A stretch of DNA of 32,917 bases from CAZTDD01 sp964612675 (GCA_964612675.1 CAZTDD010000077.1:1-32917); one strand, 5' to 3'; positions 19,232-26,404 are shown, counted from the stretch's first letter. The notes: generated by a model not told the origin, from the sequence alone. Made by a program: numbers and translations.

Positions 19232-19240
19232 TGCTACAAT
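19232..19240 (+). promoter_or_regulatory. candidate extended -10 promoter for the second pseudopilin
   Basis: TGCTACAAT matches TGnTAnAAT and ends 36 bp before the ATG at 19277. There is no strong -35 hexamer at the usual distance. Confidence 0.45.
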
Positions 19241-19276
19241 CTTCACTCATCCTGTTCGATAAGAGGCACCGGTACC

Positions 19277-19861
19277 ATGCGAAAAGGATTCACGCTTATC
19301 GAACTTCTTATCGTCGTGGCAATCATCGGCATCCTCGCTGCGATAGCGGTGCCGAATTTCCTGAACGCTCAGGTGCGCGCAAAAGTCGCTCATGTGGACT
19401 CGGGACTCCGCGCATACATGATGGCGATCGCCACGTATCGGATCGATTGGCCCAACATGCCGAATCACTTGAGCGGCCATTTCCCCTGGCAAAACCGGTT
19501 CCTCACCACGCCGATCGCCTATATGAACGAATCGCCGAAAGACCCGTTCCAGACCTTCACAGGTCCGTCGAGACTGTCCGATCCCGTAAAACGCTATACC
19601 TTCGGCGAGTATCACGCAGATGCCGTGTTCGGTGATGCGAACCAGGGATCGTTGTTCGGACGGACATTCAATCGGCCCGAACTCCGAAAGAAAGCGGGAT
19701 CGATCGGCAGCAAAGCCCAATTGGCGTGGAGTTACGGACCGGATATGTTTCACCCGGCGGTCGTTCCGTCGAATGAGGCTGCCGCCCGGCTTCAGTATCC
19801 GCATTACGATCCATCCAACGGCACTGTGAGCGATGGAGACATTATGGTGATCGGTCCGTGA
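19277..19861 (+). CDS. type II secretion-like pseudopilin (GspG type), short leader
   Basis: Encodes 194 residues. The leader is only MRKG, cleaved before FTLIELLIVVAIIGILAAIA, giving the canonical class III signal with Glu at +5. The first ~38 residues after the cleavage site are nearly identical to the pseudopilin encoded at 9584-10348, while the C-terminal domains differ, as expected for pilin-like proteins that share an assembly machine. The C-terminus (YDPSNGTVSDGDIMVIGP) is the pattern seen in environmental GspG-like proteins. AGAGG lies nine bases before the ATG. The gene lies just downstream of the giant secreted protein, has its own candidate promoter and is followed by a terminator, so it is probably monocistronic. 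No secretin, ATPase or peptidase gene of the machine is in the window. Confidence 0.9.
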   Translation: MRKGFTLIELLIVVAIIGILAAIAVPNFLNAQVRAKVAHVDSGLRAYMMAIATYRIDWPNMPNHLSGHFPWQNRFLTTPIAYMNESPKDPFQTFTGPSRLSDPVKRYTFGEYHADAVFGDANQGSLFGRTFNRPELRKKAGSIGSKAQLAWSYGPDMFHPAVVPSNEAAARLQYPHYDPSNGTVSDGDIMVIGP

Positions 19862-19886
19862 TTCGGATCGGTCCGGTTAAATGCAG

Positions 19887-19916
19887 AAAAGGCGGCTGAA
19901 GGCGCCGCCTTTTTTT
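19887..19916 (+). terminator. rho-independent terminator after the pseudopilin
   Basis: A 10-bp stem AAAAGGCGGC/GCCGCCTTTT with a 7-base loop (19897-19903) runs into seven T residues (19910-19916). Because the stem also starts with four A residues it may work in reverse for the minus-strand Pro-rich gene ending at 19943. Confidence 0.85.
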
Positions 19917-19942
19917 CATCTCAGTAAACCAGAATGGCTCTC

Positions 19943-20398
19943 TCAAGCCATCAGATTGATCTTCTGCCCACCTGCCTGTCCGGGGCCGAATTCCTGCATC
20001 ATTTCAGGAATTTGCGGTCGCGGGGGTTCTGCGGGCGGTTGCTGTTGTTGCCTCGCACCGATGTTCATTTCTTCTTCCTCGGGCGGCGGGGGCCGCTCGG
20101 GACTTAAAGGAGGCGGCGGAGGCGGTTCACCCACCACAGCCGCTGTACGCACCGTTGCCGCATTGGGCGGTGTGGTGCTTTCAGGGCCACCGTTGGTAGA
20201 TGCTCGAAGCGCCTGTTGTGACACGCGGACGGAATCGGTTCCGTTCGTTGCCTGCATACCAGGCATTCCCTCACGGCCACGAGCCGGTGCTGCCGCCGGT
20301 GGTCGATTCATCGGCGGTTGTACCGCCGGTATCCGCCCCGGTCCTTCCGGTCGATTCAGAGGAGGCATATTTGTCGGACCGCCGGGTCCTTGAACCAT
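19943..20398 (-). CDS. Pro-rich low-complexity protein, unknown function
   Basis: About 151 residues starting at ATG 20398, which has AAGGAG eight bases upstream; GTG 20407 and ATG 20404 lie too close to that site. The protein is rich in Pro, Gln, Glu, Met and Arg, with a poly-Pro run (GEPPPPPPLSPERPPPP), EEEE and QQQQ. It has no signal peptide or membrane segment. Two less repetitive pieces stand out: DSVRVSQQALRAS in the middle, which resembles the D-x-V-x-(I/V)-S-x-x-A(L/R) element near the N-terminus of FlgM and related small motility proteins, and the last residues GGQKINLMA, similar in style to the ends of YjfB-like putative motility proteins. Those likenesses are weak. The opposite strand also has a long frame here, but it lacks a plausible ribosome binding site and overlaps the terminator. 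Confidence 0.55.
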   Translation of the reverse strand: MVQGPGGPTNMPPLNRPEGPGRIPAVQPPMNRPPAAAPARGREGMPGMQATNGTDSVRVSQQALRASTNGGPESTTPPNAATVRTAAVVGEPPPPPPLSPERPPPPEEEEMNIGARQQQQPPAEPPRPQIPEMMQEFGPGQAGGQKINLMA

Positions 20399-20455
20399 CT
20401 TCATCACTCCTTTTCCACGTATCCTACTTATAGTCTAACATTTAAGTCCCCAGTG

Positions 20456-20656
20456 TCAACAACGTGGGATTGGTTTGCTCGAAAAGGAATGGTCCGTCAG
20501 GATCAGCGCATCGTAATCGGATTCTGGATCCTGAGTGTCTCTCGCCATGCTGCCATAGAGCAGTATCGTCCCGTCCGGTAGAAACCCGTGGACAATTTCC
20601 TGGAGCGCCTGTTTGTCCTGCTCGCTCAGAGATGCTGCGTTGTCAATAGTCTTCAT
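20456..20656 (-). pseudogene. truncated MNT-type nucleotidyltransferase (decayed copy of the gene at 24483-24830)
   Basis: The 66-residue product matches the first ~65 residues of the intact protein encoded at 24483-24830: both begin MKTIDNA-SLSEQDKQ and run through HGFLPD-TILLYGS to SDYD-LILT-H-FSSK. The copy has lost two codons after SEQDKQ and the whole C-terminal half, ending in PIPRC and a stop. It still shows the GSx10DxD motif (GSMARDTQDPESDYD), but the third acidic region is gone, so it is probably inactive. Similarity to the intact locus continues upstream of the start (to about 20740: TATGGTATC and TTTTCGA are shared), which shows that a DNA block, not only the gene, was duplicated. 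Confidence 0.75.
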
Positions 20657-20739
20657 GGCCGCTGATTCTTCATATAGAATCCAGGCTGAAACCTTGTTCT
20701 ATGGTATCGAAATTGCAGACCATTTTCGACCTGTAATCC

Positions 20740-20745
20740 TATAAT
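20740..20745 (+). promoter_or_regulatory. candidate -10 element for the DUF4038 gene pair
   Basis: A perfect TATAAT lies 42 bp before the ATG at 20788. A TTGCAG at 20713-20718 is too far (21 bp) to be an ideal -35. It lies at the edge of the duplicated MNT flank. Confidence 0.35.
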
Positions 20746-20787
20746 GATACGATAGAGTTGATCGGAACGAAGGAGAAAGGATGAAAA

Positions 20788-22209
20788 ATGATTATAAAGC
20801 GAACAATACCAGGTCTTTTTCTTGTACTCGTCTGCGTTTTTTGCGTTCGCGCGGCTGAAACGCCACGTTCGGAACCATCAGTCGATTTTTCGCACGGGGA
20901 TATCCAGGTTCATCCCGGTAAACGTTTTCTTCAACATCACGACGGGACACCATTCTTCTATCTCGGCGACACCGCCTGGGAACTATTTCATCGTCTCAAT
21001 ATCCAGGAAGCCGAGCGCTACCTCGAAAACCGACGTCAGAAAGGCTTCACGGTCATCCAGGCCGTTGTACTCGCGGAACTCGACGGCCTGAACACACCGA
21101 ATGCTAACGGCGACAGACCTCTCATTAACAACGATCCCACAAAACCGAACGAGGCCTATTTCAAACACGTTGACGCGATTGTCAAGATCGCACGTAAAAA
21201 AGGTTTGGTGATTGGAATGCTCCCCACCTGGGGCGACAAAACCGTCACGCTCAGCTGGGGTAAAGGACCTGTCGTTTTTACCAACGACAGACCGGAAGTT
21301 CCGAAAACCTATGGGAGATTCTTGGGCAAACGATACAAAGACACGCCTAATATCATCTGGATCTTGATTGGAGACCGGCCGGGCAACGGGTATGAATCGG
21401 TCTGGCGGGCGATGGCGGAAGGACTGAGCAAAGGTGACGACGGTCGGCACCTCATCACATGCCATCCCATGGGTGGTCATTCATCATCGGAATGGTTCCA
21501 CAATGAGAACTGGCTCGATTTCAACATGCTTCAATCCGGCCACGGTACGCGTGATAATCCGAACTATAGGAAAATACTCGCCGACTACCGCCTTACGCCT
21601 GTGAAACCTTGCATCGATGGCGAGCCGCGCTATGAAAACCATCCCATCAACTGGAAACCGGAAAGCGGTTGGTTCAACGATTTTGATGTTCGCCAGGGGT
21701 GTTATTGGGCTGTTTTCGCCGGAGGTATGGGCGTCACATACGGCTGTCACGATATTTGGCAGATGATGGCCCCGGGGCGTCAACCGGTCTCTTCCGCGCG
21801 CGGAACCTGGTACGGTTCGCTCGACCTGCCTGGCGCGTGGGACATGCTCCACCTGCGGCGCCTCATGCTCTCCCGCCCCTATTTCGACCGGCTTCCCGAT
21901 CAATCCATTATCGCTGCAATGCCGAAAGAGGAAGGCCGTCATATCGTAGCGACCCGGGGAGAACAGTATGCTCTCGTCTATTCGCCGTACGGTGACGAGA
22001 TCGAGCTGAGAATGGGCAAAATCACAGGAGAAAAAGTGAATGTCTGGTGGTTTAACCCTCGAACGGGCGAAGCGCAAAAAGACGGCGTGACGTCCAATGA
22101 AGATCTCAAAAACTTCGATCCGCCCGGCGAACCGGAACGCGGCAACGACTGGGTTCTTGTTCTTGACGACGCTGACGCCGGTTTTGTCCAGCCCGGTGCG
22201 GTTCAATAA
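20788..22209 (+). CDS. secreted DUF4038 / apiosidase-like (GH140-type) putative glycoside hydrolase
   Basis: Encodes 473 residues. The signal peptide is clear (LFLVLVCVFCVRAAE). A TIM-barrel domain of the DUF4038 family follows: HDGTPFFYLGDTAWELFHRL, YLENRRQKGFTVIQAVVLAE, NTPNANGDRPL, NIIWILIGDRPG and PCIDGEPRYENHP. D196 (in GDRP) and E279 (in DGEP) sit where the catalytic Asp and Glu of GH140 enzymes are expected. The C-terminal ~95 residues form the beta-rich 'putative collagen-binding' domain that usually accompanies DUF4038 (VNVWWFNPRTGEA). Known relatives act on plant pectic side chains, but the family is broad and the substrate is not predictable. An AAAGG lies seven bases before the ATG. 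The next gene is a paralogue 21 bp downstream, so the two form an operon. Confidence 0.87.
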   Translation: MIIKRTIPGLFLVLVCVFCVRAAETPRSEPSVDFSHGDIQVHPGKRFLQHHDGTPFFYLGDTAWELFHRLNIQEAERYLENRRQKGFTVIQAVVLAELDGLNTPNANGDRPLINNDPTKPNEAYFKHVDAIVKIARKKGLVIGMLPTWGDKTVTLSWGKGPVVFTNDRPEVPKTYGRFLGKRYKDTPNIIWILIGDRPGNGYESVWRAMAEGLSKGDDGRHLITCHPMGGHSSSEWFHNENWLDFNMLQSGHGTRDNPNYRKILADYRLTPVKPCIDGEPRYENHPINWKPESGWFNDFDVRQGCYWAVFAGGMGVTYGCHDIWQMMAPGRQPVSSARGTWYGSLDLPGAWDMLHLRRLMLSRPYFDRLPDQSIIAAMPKEEGRHIVATRGEQYALVYSPYGDEIELRMGKITGEKVNVWWFNPRTGEAQKDGVTSNEDLKNFDPPGEPERGNDWVLVLDDADAGFVQPGAVQ

Positions 22210-22230
22210 GCAACTGAAGGAGTCTCAGTG

Positions 22231-23732
22231 ATGAAAATGTGGTACAAATCATTTTTTACTCAATTGTGGTTGTCATTCTGCCTACTCCTTTTTTGTAGCC
22301 TCTCGAGCTACGGTGTCGACAAACAGAATAATCCCCGCTCTGCATGGCTTCAGTATGGCAAACTCCGAGTATCGGAAAACGGACGATATCTTGTCCATGA
22401 AGATGAAACGCCGTTTTTATGGCTGGGCGGCACTGTATGGGGAATGTCGGAATGGCTGACAAGAGAAGATGTCGATTATTATCTCGATAACCGTAAAGAG
22501 AAAGGCGTAAATGTCATCCAAATCTGTCTGTTGTGGGGCAAACGGCACGATCACCCGGGGTGCGATTCTACGCAAATGCGCCAAACGCATACGGACACAG
22601 GGCGTTGTTGTATACCGACGGTATCCCGGACCCGGCCAAACCCGATACAGCTCCCGGAGGTTCGCCCACGTCGCCGAATGATTATTGGGACCATGTTGAA
22701 TACATTTTCAAGGCAGCGGAAAAACGGGGGATGTATATCGCCGCATTGCCTGTGTGGGGAAGACGTTATGTGAATGCAACACATAAAGGGCATTCTCAAA
22801 AACTGTTCGATGAGCAAAATGCAAAAAGCTACGGAGAATTTGTAGGGAAACGTTTCCAGTCATCATCGAATATTATTTGGGTGCTCGGAGGCGATGTAAA
22901 AGCGGTGGAGAAGAATCATAATGTTGACAAACGTTCGGTGTACCGCAACATGGCGGAGGGTATCGCACAAGGAGTTACGGGCAAGAACGTATCATGGGAT
23001 GAACCCGATCCAGCCTGGGACCAGGTTCTTATGACCTATCACCCCAGCGGCACTCCTCTGGTGAATTCTTCCGATTGGTTTCACAGCGATCCGTGGCTGG
23101 ATTTCAATATGATTGAAACACACATCAATCGCGACCAAGTGTACAGAGCGGTCTCAAAAGACTACAAATTGGAAAACCCTGTGAAACCTACAGTCATGGG
23201 TGAACCCAATTACGAAGGCCATACAAATAAGGTGTTTGCAGGAGCAATCCATGTCCGGCGGCAAGCGTATCAAACGTTTTTTGCTGGCGCTGCCGGATTC
23301 ACGTATGGCGCCTTTAGCGATAAACCGAAAGAACGGGGTCCCTTGTTTAGTCCTTTTGATGACTGGAAGCGATTATTAGACCTGGAAGGCGCACAAGCGT
23401 TACCCATTCTCAGGGAATTCTTGATTGAACAACACTGGAACGAATGGATACCGGATGCAGACCTGGTTATTGAGAATGAAGGAAAAGGCGAAAAGCGCAT
23501 TGTATGTGCGCGAATAGTCGATAAAAACAAGGTATTGGTTTATTTCCCTGAAAATAGGCGGGCAAAAATCAAATTACCCGAGTATTGGACGGATAGAGAC
23601 ATCACACTGACGTGGTTCAATACTTCCAACGGAGAAACATCGGAAGCGAAAAAGAAGAAATCGTCCCAATTTATCTCGCTTAAGCCGCAGGAGGATTTCA
23701 TGGATGCGGTAGCGATTATCGAATGTCGGTAA
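22231..23732 (+). pseudogene. second DUF4038 / apiosidase-like glycoside hydrolase, frameshifted
   Basis: Two overlapping frames together encode one ~500-residue protein. The first part has a signal peptide (LWLSFCLLLFCSLSSYG) and the DUF4038 start (HEDETPFLWLGGTVWGMSEWL, VNVIQICLLWG). The second continues with NAPNAYGHRALLYTDG, NIIWVLGGDVKAV and PTVMGEPNYEGH, keeping both expected acidic residues, and ends with the beta-rich C-terminal domain. The join is at the G run 22557-22560: one extra G would read HPGVRFYANAPN and restore the whole protein. It could be a recent mutation, a sequencing or assembly error, or recoding; the downstream part shows no other damage, which favours error or a very recent event. 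ATG 22231 has AAGGAG eight bases upstream. The 3' end abuts the decayed MNT/HEPN copy. Confidence 0.82.
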
Positions 23733-23734
23733 AC

Positions 23735-24058
23735 ATTCGCCGGAACCACGGTGAGTCGGGATGAGACCGGAGGACGATCAGAATATCCGCATCGCTAAAT
23801 GCCGTCGCATCCCCGCGCGCGAGCGAACCAAACAGACCTGCAGCGGCTACTCGTTGATCTTCAGACGTCAGCCGCTCTGCACATCCTTTCAACTCTTCAA
23901 TCGCGGCCTGCTTATCGAGAAAGACAATCTTGACAGAATCCGAGGATACTCTCCGCAGCGCGGATTGCTTCGCGGGATTTTTTCTCTTTGAAATAGTCGG
24001 CGGGTTTGCCTTCGTCGAATCCGTTTGGATGCCGTGTTGGAATGTAGAATCGATCCAA
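23735..24058 (-). pseudogene. decayed HEPN-MNT remnant, direct repeat of 25178-25500
   Basis: About 324 bp matching 25178-25500 with roughly nine of ten bases identical and one net 1-bp length difference. On the minus strand it keeps the C-terminal third of a HEPN protein (PTRHPNGFDEGKPADYF ... ILGFCQDCLSR, then stop) and the N-terminal half of an MNT nucleotidyltransferase up to GLFGSLARGDATAFSDADI and SPWFR. Similarity stops there and a stop codon follows at 23716-23718, inside the end of the DUF4038 gene. It lacks a HEPN start and the MNT C-terminus, so neither protein can be made whole. The two repeats flank the intact MNT1/HEPN1 pair and could recombine. Confidence 0.8.
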
Positions 24059-24069
24059 GGGGATAGGAG

Positions 24070-24486
24070 TTATTCTTCGCCGATGTCGTCGCTTTGCATT
24101 TTTCGGATTTGTTCCCCAATTCGTGATACAAACAGATCAGACTCTTTCATCCAGAGGGCTACGTCTTCCGCGGCAAAAGCCACCCAATCGTCATAATCGC
24201 CTTTCTGTCTGCGCTTGAAAAGGCGGCGGTAGAAACGACCCATGTCAGCGTCAAACCGCCCGGATTTGATCCAGTATTCGTTGAACAAGGCCATGATTCC
24301 TCTGTGCTTGGAAGATGAATGGCCCTCCGTAAGTAAAAGCGAGGAGACCGCATAGAAACAGGCGTAGTACAACCGATTGACAGCCGCATGAAGATGCCCA
24401 TTGTCGAGGAGCAGATGTGCTTCTTCCAGCGTTTCGTTCGCACGATCCAAACGGTGTCGAATTAGATCAGAGGGTTCGAAACTCAC
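24070..24486 (-). CDS. HEPN domain protein (toxin-type partner of the adjacent MNT protein)
   Basis: Encodes 138 helical residues typical of the HEPN family PF05168: AxxLL-DNGHLHAAVNRLYYACFYAVSSLLL, SSSKHRGIMALFNEYWI and RRQKGDYDDW. The conserved R of NRLYYACFY is present, but the residue seven positions later, often His in RNase-active HEPN proteins, is Tyr here, as in many members of this subgroup. The gene starts with GTG overlapping the stop of the MNT gene (GTGA), showing translational coupling. In studied pairs the HEPN protein is the toxic or RNA-cutting partner and the MNT protein neutralises it by adding nucleotides; that role is inferred here. It lies 12 bp from the decayed HEPN-MNT repeat, marking the junction of the duplication. 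Confidence 0.85.
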   Translation of the reverse strand: MSFEPSDLIRHRLDRANETLEEAHLLLDNGHLHAAVNRLYYACFYAVSSLLLTEGHSSSKHRGIMALFNEYWIKSGRFDADMGRFYRRLFKRRQKGDYDDWVAFAAEDVALWMKESDLFVSRIGEQIRKMQSDDIGEE

Positions 24487-24830
24487 AATAAGACCGCGTC
24501 CTTTTGGACATTTTCATGGAATGGCATGGCACGCCGAATGGGGGCATTCCACTGCTCGTGAGTATACATCATGGCGGAAATTAGGACTCCATGCTCCAGT
24601 TCAAGATCATAAATCGCATCTGTGATATCGTCCTCCTCTTTGCTCGAAAAGGGGTGGTTCGTCAGGATCAGCACATCGTAATCGGAGTCTGGACCCTGCG
24701 TGCCTCTAGCCACGCTGCCATATAAAAGTATCGTCGCATCCGGCAGAAATCCGTGGATAATTTCCTTGAGCGCTAACAAGAGCTGCTTGTCCTGCTCGCT
24801 CAGAGACTTTGCGTTGTCTATCGTCTTCAT
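24483..24830 (-). CDS. minimal nucleotidyltransferase (MNT) paired with HEPN
   Basis: Encodes 115 residues. It has the polymerase-beta-type motif GSx10DxD in full (GSVARGTQGPDSDYD) followed by VLIL, and a short C-terminal region with AMMYTHEQWNAPIRR. Members of this family, such as MntA, transfer nucleotides to a partner HEPN protein; the HEPN gene follows directly with a 4-bp overlap. The ATG has GGAG ten bases upstream. A truncated paralogue lies at 20456-20656. The organisation MNT then HEPN is the reverse of the neighbouring pair at 24997-25747, so the two pairs come from different lineages of the family and were not produced by copying one another. Confidence 0.87.
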   Translation of the reverse strand: MKTIDNAKSLSEQDKQLLLALKEIIHGFLPDATILLYGSVARGTQGPDSDYDVLILTNHPFSSKEEDDITDAIYDLELEHGVLISAMMYTHEQWNAPIRRAMPFHENVQKDAVLL

Positions 24831-24996
24831 GGCCGGAATTCTCCGTAGAATCCAATTTGACAGTCTGCCCTATGGTATCAGTATCTCAATGCTTTTTCGA
24901 TGTGCAATCTCATGGCGACGCGGTTTATGTCGGTGAACGCCCATGGACAGTTGGTGCCGCGTCTTTGAGGGACGGGGAAGGCCGGCCCTATGCTGA

Positions 24997-25458
24997 TCAC
25001 AAGACTTGTTTCTTGAGGTGCTTTACAATCCCAATATCTCCCGCCAGGGGGATCAGTTCGCGGACCGCGGTACACATCAATCCGGTTTGTTTCAGCATCT
25101 TGTGGATCTCGTCCAGAACATAGGGAAAAGGCTCGACGGAGAGGGAAGTGCCGACGAAAGCGTCTTGATACTCAGGGATTCGACGGAACCACGGTGAGTC
25201 GGGATGAGACCGGAGGACGATCAGAATATCCGCATCGCTAAATGCCGTCGCATCCCCGCGCGCGAGCGAACCGAACAGACCTACAGCGGCTACTCGTTGA
25301 TCTTCAGACGTCAGCCGCTCCGCACATTCTTTCAACTCTTCAATCGCGGCCTGCTTATCGAGAAAGACAATCTCGACAGAATCCGAGGATACTCTCCGCA
25401 GCGCGGATTGCTTCGCGGGAGTCCTTTTCTGTGTAGTAATCTGCGGGTTTGCCTTCAT
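24997..25458 (-). CDS. MNT-type nucleotidyltransferase with C-terminal extension, overlapping its HEPN partner
   Basis: Recognisable from VEIVFLDKQAAIEELKECAERL to the end. It has GSx10DxD (GSLARGDATAFSDAD) and LIVL, then a C-terminal part (VEPFPYVLDEIHKM) that is longer than in the neighbouring MNT1. The start is hard to place. The domain normally begins near VEIVFLDK, but no ATG, GTG or TTG lies there. The nearest upstream is ATG 25458, which overlaps the HEPN gene by 104 bp in the +1 frame; a TTG at 25335 would avoid the overlap but remove conserved residues. The HEPN gene is upstream in the same transcript. Presumed role: modification and neutralisation of HEPN. The N-terminal half is duplicated at 23735-24058. 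Confidence 0.8.
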   Translation of the reverse strand: MKANPQITTQKRTPAKQSALRRVSSDSVEIVFLDKQAAIEELKECAERLTSEDQRVAAVGLFGSLARGDATAFSDADILIVLRSHPDSPWFRRIPEYQDAFVGTSLSVEPFPYVLDEIHKMLKQTGLMCTAVRELIPLAGDIGIVKHLKKQVL

Positions 25459-25500
25459 CGAATCCGTTTGGATACCGTGTCGGTATGTAGTATCGATCCA
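25178..25500. repeat. intact copy of the ~324-bp direct repeat
   Basis: Matches 23735-24058 in the same orientation. It covers the 5' half of the MNT gene and the 3' third of the HEPN gene. The two copies lie about 1.44 kb apart and bracket MNT1/HEPN1. Confidence 0.85.
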
Positions 25501-25747
25501 GTTCACGACCGTATTGTATCAGATCCGGGGTCGATTCGAATTGCTCGGGGACGTGGTCCAGCAGGGTTTTTACGGAATGGCCGCGTGCCTCCGCGCCGAC
25601 GTGCTGAAAAACCGCTTTCACCGCCTTCTCGGCTGCTTGCTGGGCGGCGAAGCAGGCCCACTCGTGATGGCCGAGTTCACACGCCTGACGGGCATGGTCC
25701 AAATCCCGTTCCGCCTGTTCAAACCAGTCTTTCGCGCGCGATGGCAT
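25355..25747 (-). CDS. HEPN domain protein (second pair)
   Basis: Encodes 130 residues of the HEPN type with the pattern WFEQAERDLDHARQACELGHHEWACFAAQQAAEKAVKAVF and later SVKTLLDHVPEQF and LDRYYIPTRYPNGFDEG, a subgroup common in archaea and environmental bacteria next to MNT genes. It has no signal peptide or membrane segment. The ATG has GGAG eight bases upstream. Its 3' end is read in a second frame as part of the MNT protein, so the two genes overlap unusually far. By family it should be the RNA-targeting or toxic partner. No RX4-6H motif is obvious, so activity may depend on another surface or be absent. It is divergent from hicA. Confidence 0.86.
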   Translation of the reverse strand: MPSRAKDWFEQAERDLDHARQACELGHHEWACFAAQQAAEKAVKAVFQHVGAEARGHSVKTLLDHVPEQFESTPDLIQYGRELDRYYIPTRYPNGFDEGKPADYYTEKDSREAIRAAESILGFCRDCLSR

Positions 25748-25778
25748 GATGGTGTCTCCATAAGGTGCGGTCTCTCAA

Positions 25779-25799
25779 CCCGGCAGTACGACTACCGGG
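25779..25799. other. inverted repeat between the HEPN2 and hicA genes
   Basis: CCCGGCAGT-ACG-ACTACCGGG forms a 9-bp stem with one mismatch and a 3-base loop, with no T tract. A related CCCGGCAGTAC occurs at 26413-26423 just after hicB, so the two short elements bracket hicAB. They may be operators or traces of cassette ends. Confidence 0.35.
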
Positions 25800-25888
25800 C
25801 CAGCGAAAACCGGAATTTGTCTTCCGCCCCTCGCGGCCCCGCCGCCGCGACTGCTTTTCTCTACAAGTTGCGCGAGCGTTTATTTCAC

Positions 25889-25906
25889 GATATCCGACAT
25901 GATATC
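25889..25906. promoter_or_regulatory. paired GATATC sites upstream of hicA
   Basis: Two GATATC palindromes (25889-25894 and 25901-25906) lie 12 bp apart, start to start, just ahead of hicA. HicB-type antitoxins often repress their own promoter by binding such symmetric sites, so this is a candidate operator. Confidence 0.3.
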
Positions 25907-25937
25907 CTATTGAACATCTTCTCTCCCGGGGATACCA

Positions 25938-26210
25938 GTGGGAACCTACGATAGGCTAACTCGTAGAATCTTAAGTGGTGAATCTGACGCTGCCATTGAT
26001 TTTGATTCTCTGTGCCAGCTATTGCGTCGGTTGGGGTTTGACATGAGGACCAAAGGAAGTCACCATATCTTCCGTAAGGAAGGTATCGAAGAGAAGATCA
26101 ATTTACAGAAGGACAGAAAGAACGCAAAACCTTATCAAGTTCGCCAGGTGAGGAATCTGATAAAGAAATACAACCTGGAAAGCAACGACAAATGGACAAA
26201 TACGAAGTAA
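25938..26210 (+). CDS. hicA: HicA-type mRNA interferase toxin
   Basis: Encodes 90 residues with the HicA double-stranded RNA-binding-like fold: DFDSLCQLLRRLGFDMRTKGSHHIFRKEG contains the conserved Gly-Ser-His-His with the catalytic His, and the C-terminus AKPYQVRQVRNLIKKYNL is the usual end. An N-terminal segment (YDRLTRRILSGESDAAI) is the variant found in the longer HicA group. The start is GTG with GGGGA about six bases upstream. It overlaps hicB by 19 bp, so toxin and antitoxin are coupled. HicA cleaves mRNA during translation and is held inactive by HicB. It adjoins two HEPN/MNT pairs, which makes this a toxin-antitoxin cluster. Confidence 0.9.
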   Translation: MGTYDRLTRRILSGESDAAIDFDSLCQLLRRLGFDMRTKGSHHIFRKEGIEEKINLQKDRKNAKPYQVRQVRNLIKKYNLESNDKWTNTK

Positions 26211-26404
26211 TCATCTACTGGAGCGAAGATGACGGAGCCTTCATCGCAGAAGTCCCGGAGTTGGCCGGTTGCATGGCGCATGGTAACACACACGAAGAGG
26301 CGCTCAGCAACATCCGAGAGGCCGTGAGTCTCTGGATCGAGACGGCGAAGGAATTCGGCGATCCCATTCCGCCCCCAAAAGCTCGCCGTTTGATGTTCGC
26401 ATGA
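26192..26404 (+). CDS. hicB: HicB-type antitoxin
   Basis: Encodes 70 residues. It has the HicB partial RNase H-like fold: YEVIIYWSEDDGAFIAEVPELAGCMAHGNTHEEALSNIREAVSLWIETA, followed by a short tail (GDPIPPPKARRLMFA). There is no separate helix-turn-helix or ribbon-helix-helix domain at the C-terminus, so any autoregulation would need the HicAB complex or another factor. The ATG lies inside the end of hicA. The protein should bind HicA and block its active site. Confidence 0.92.
   Translation: MDKYEVIIYWSEDDGAFIAEVPELAGCMAHGNTHEEALSNIREAVSLWIETAKEFGDPIPPPKARRLMFA

Noticed and set aside
19881..20393. Plus-strand open frame of about 170 residues rich in Gly and Ser opposite the Pro-rich gene
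   Set aside because: It starts inside the terminator stem, has no ribosome binding site, and is the mirror of a minus-strand Pro-rich frame that has a good one.
23761..23991. Plus-strand frames beginning MRPEDDQNIRIAKCRR, found twice (also at 25204)
   Set aside because: They are antisense readings of the duplicated MNT/HEPN DNA; the repetition comes from the DNA duplication, not from a real gene family.
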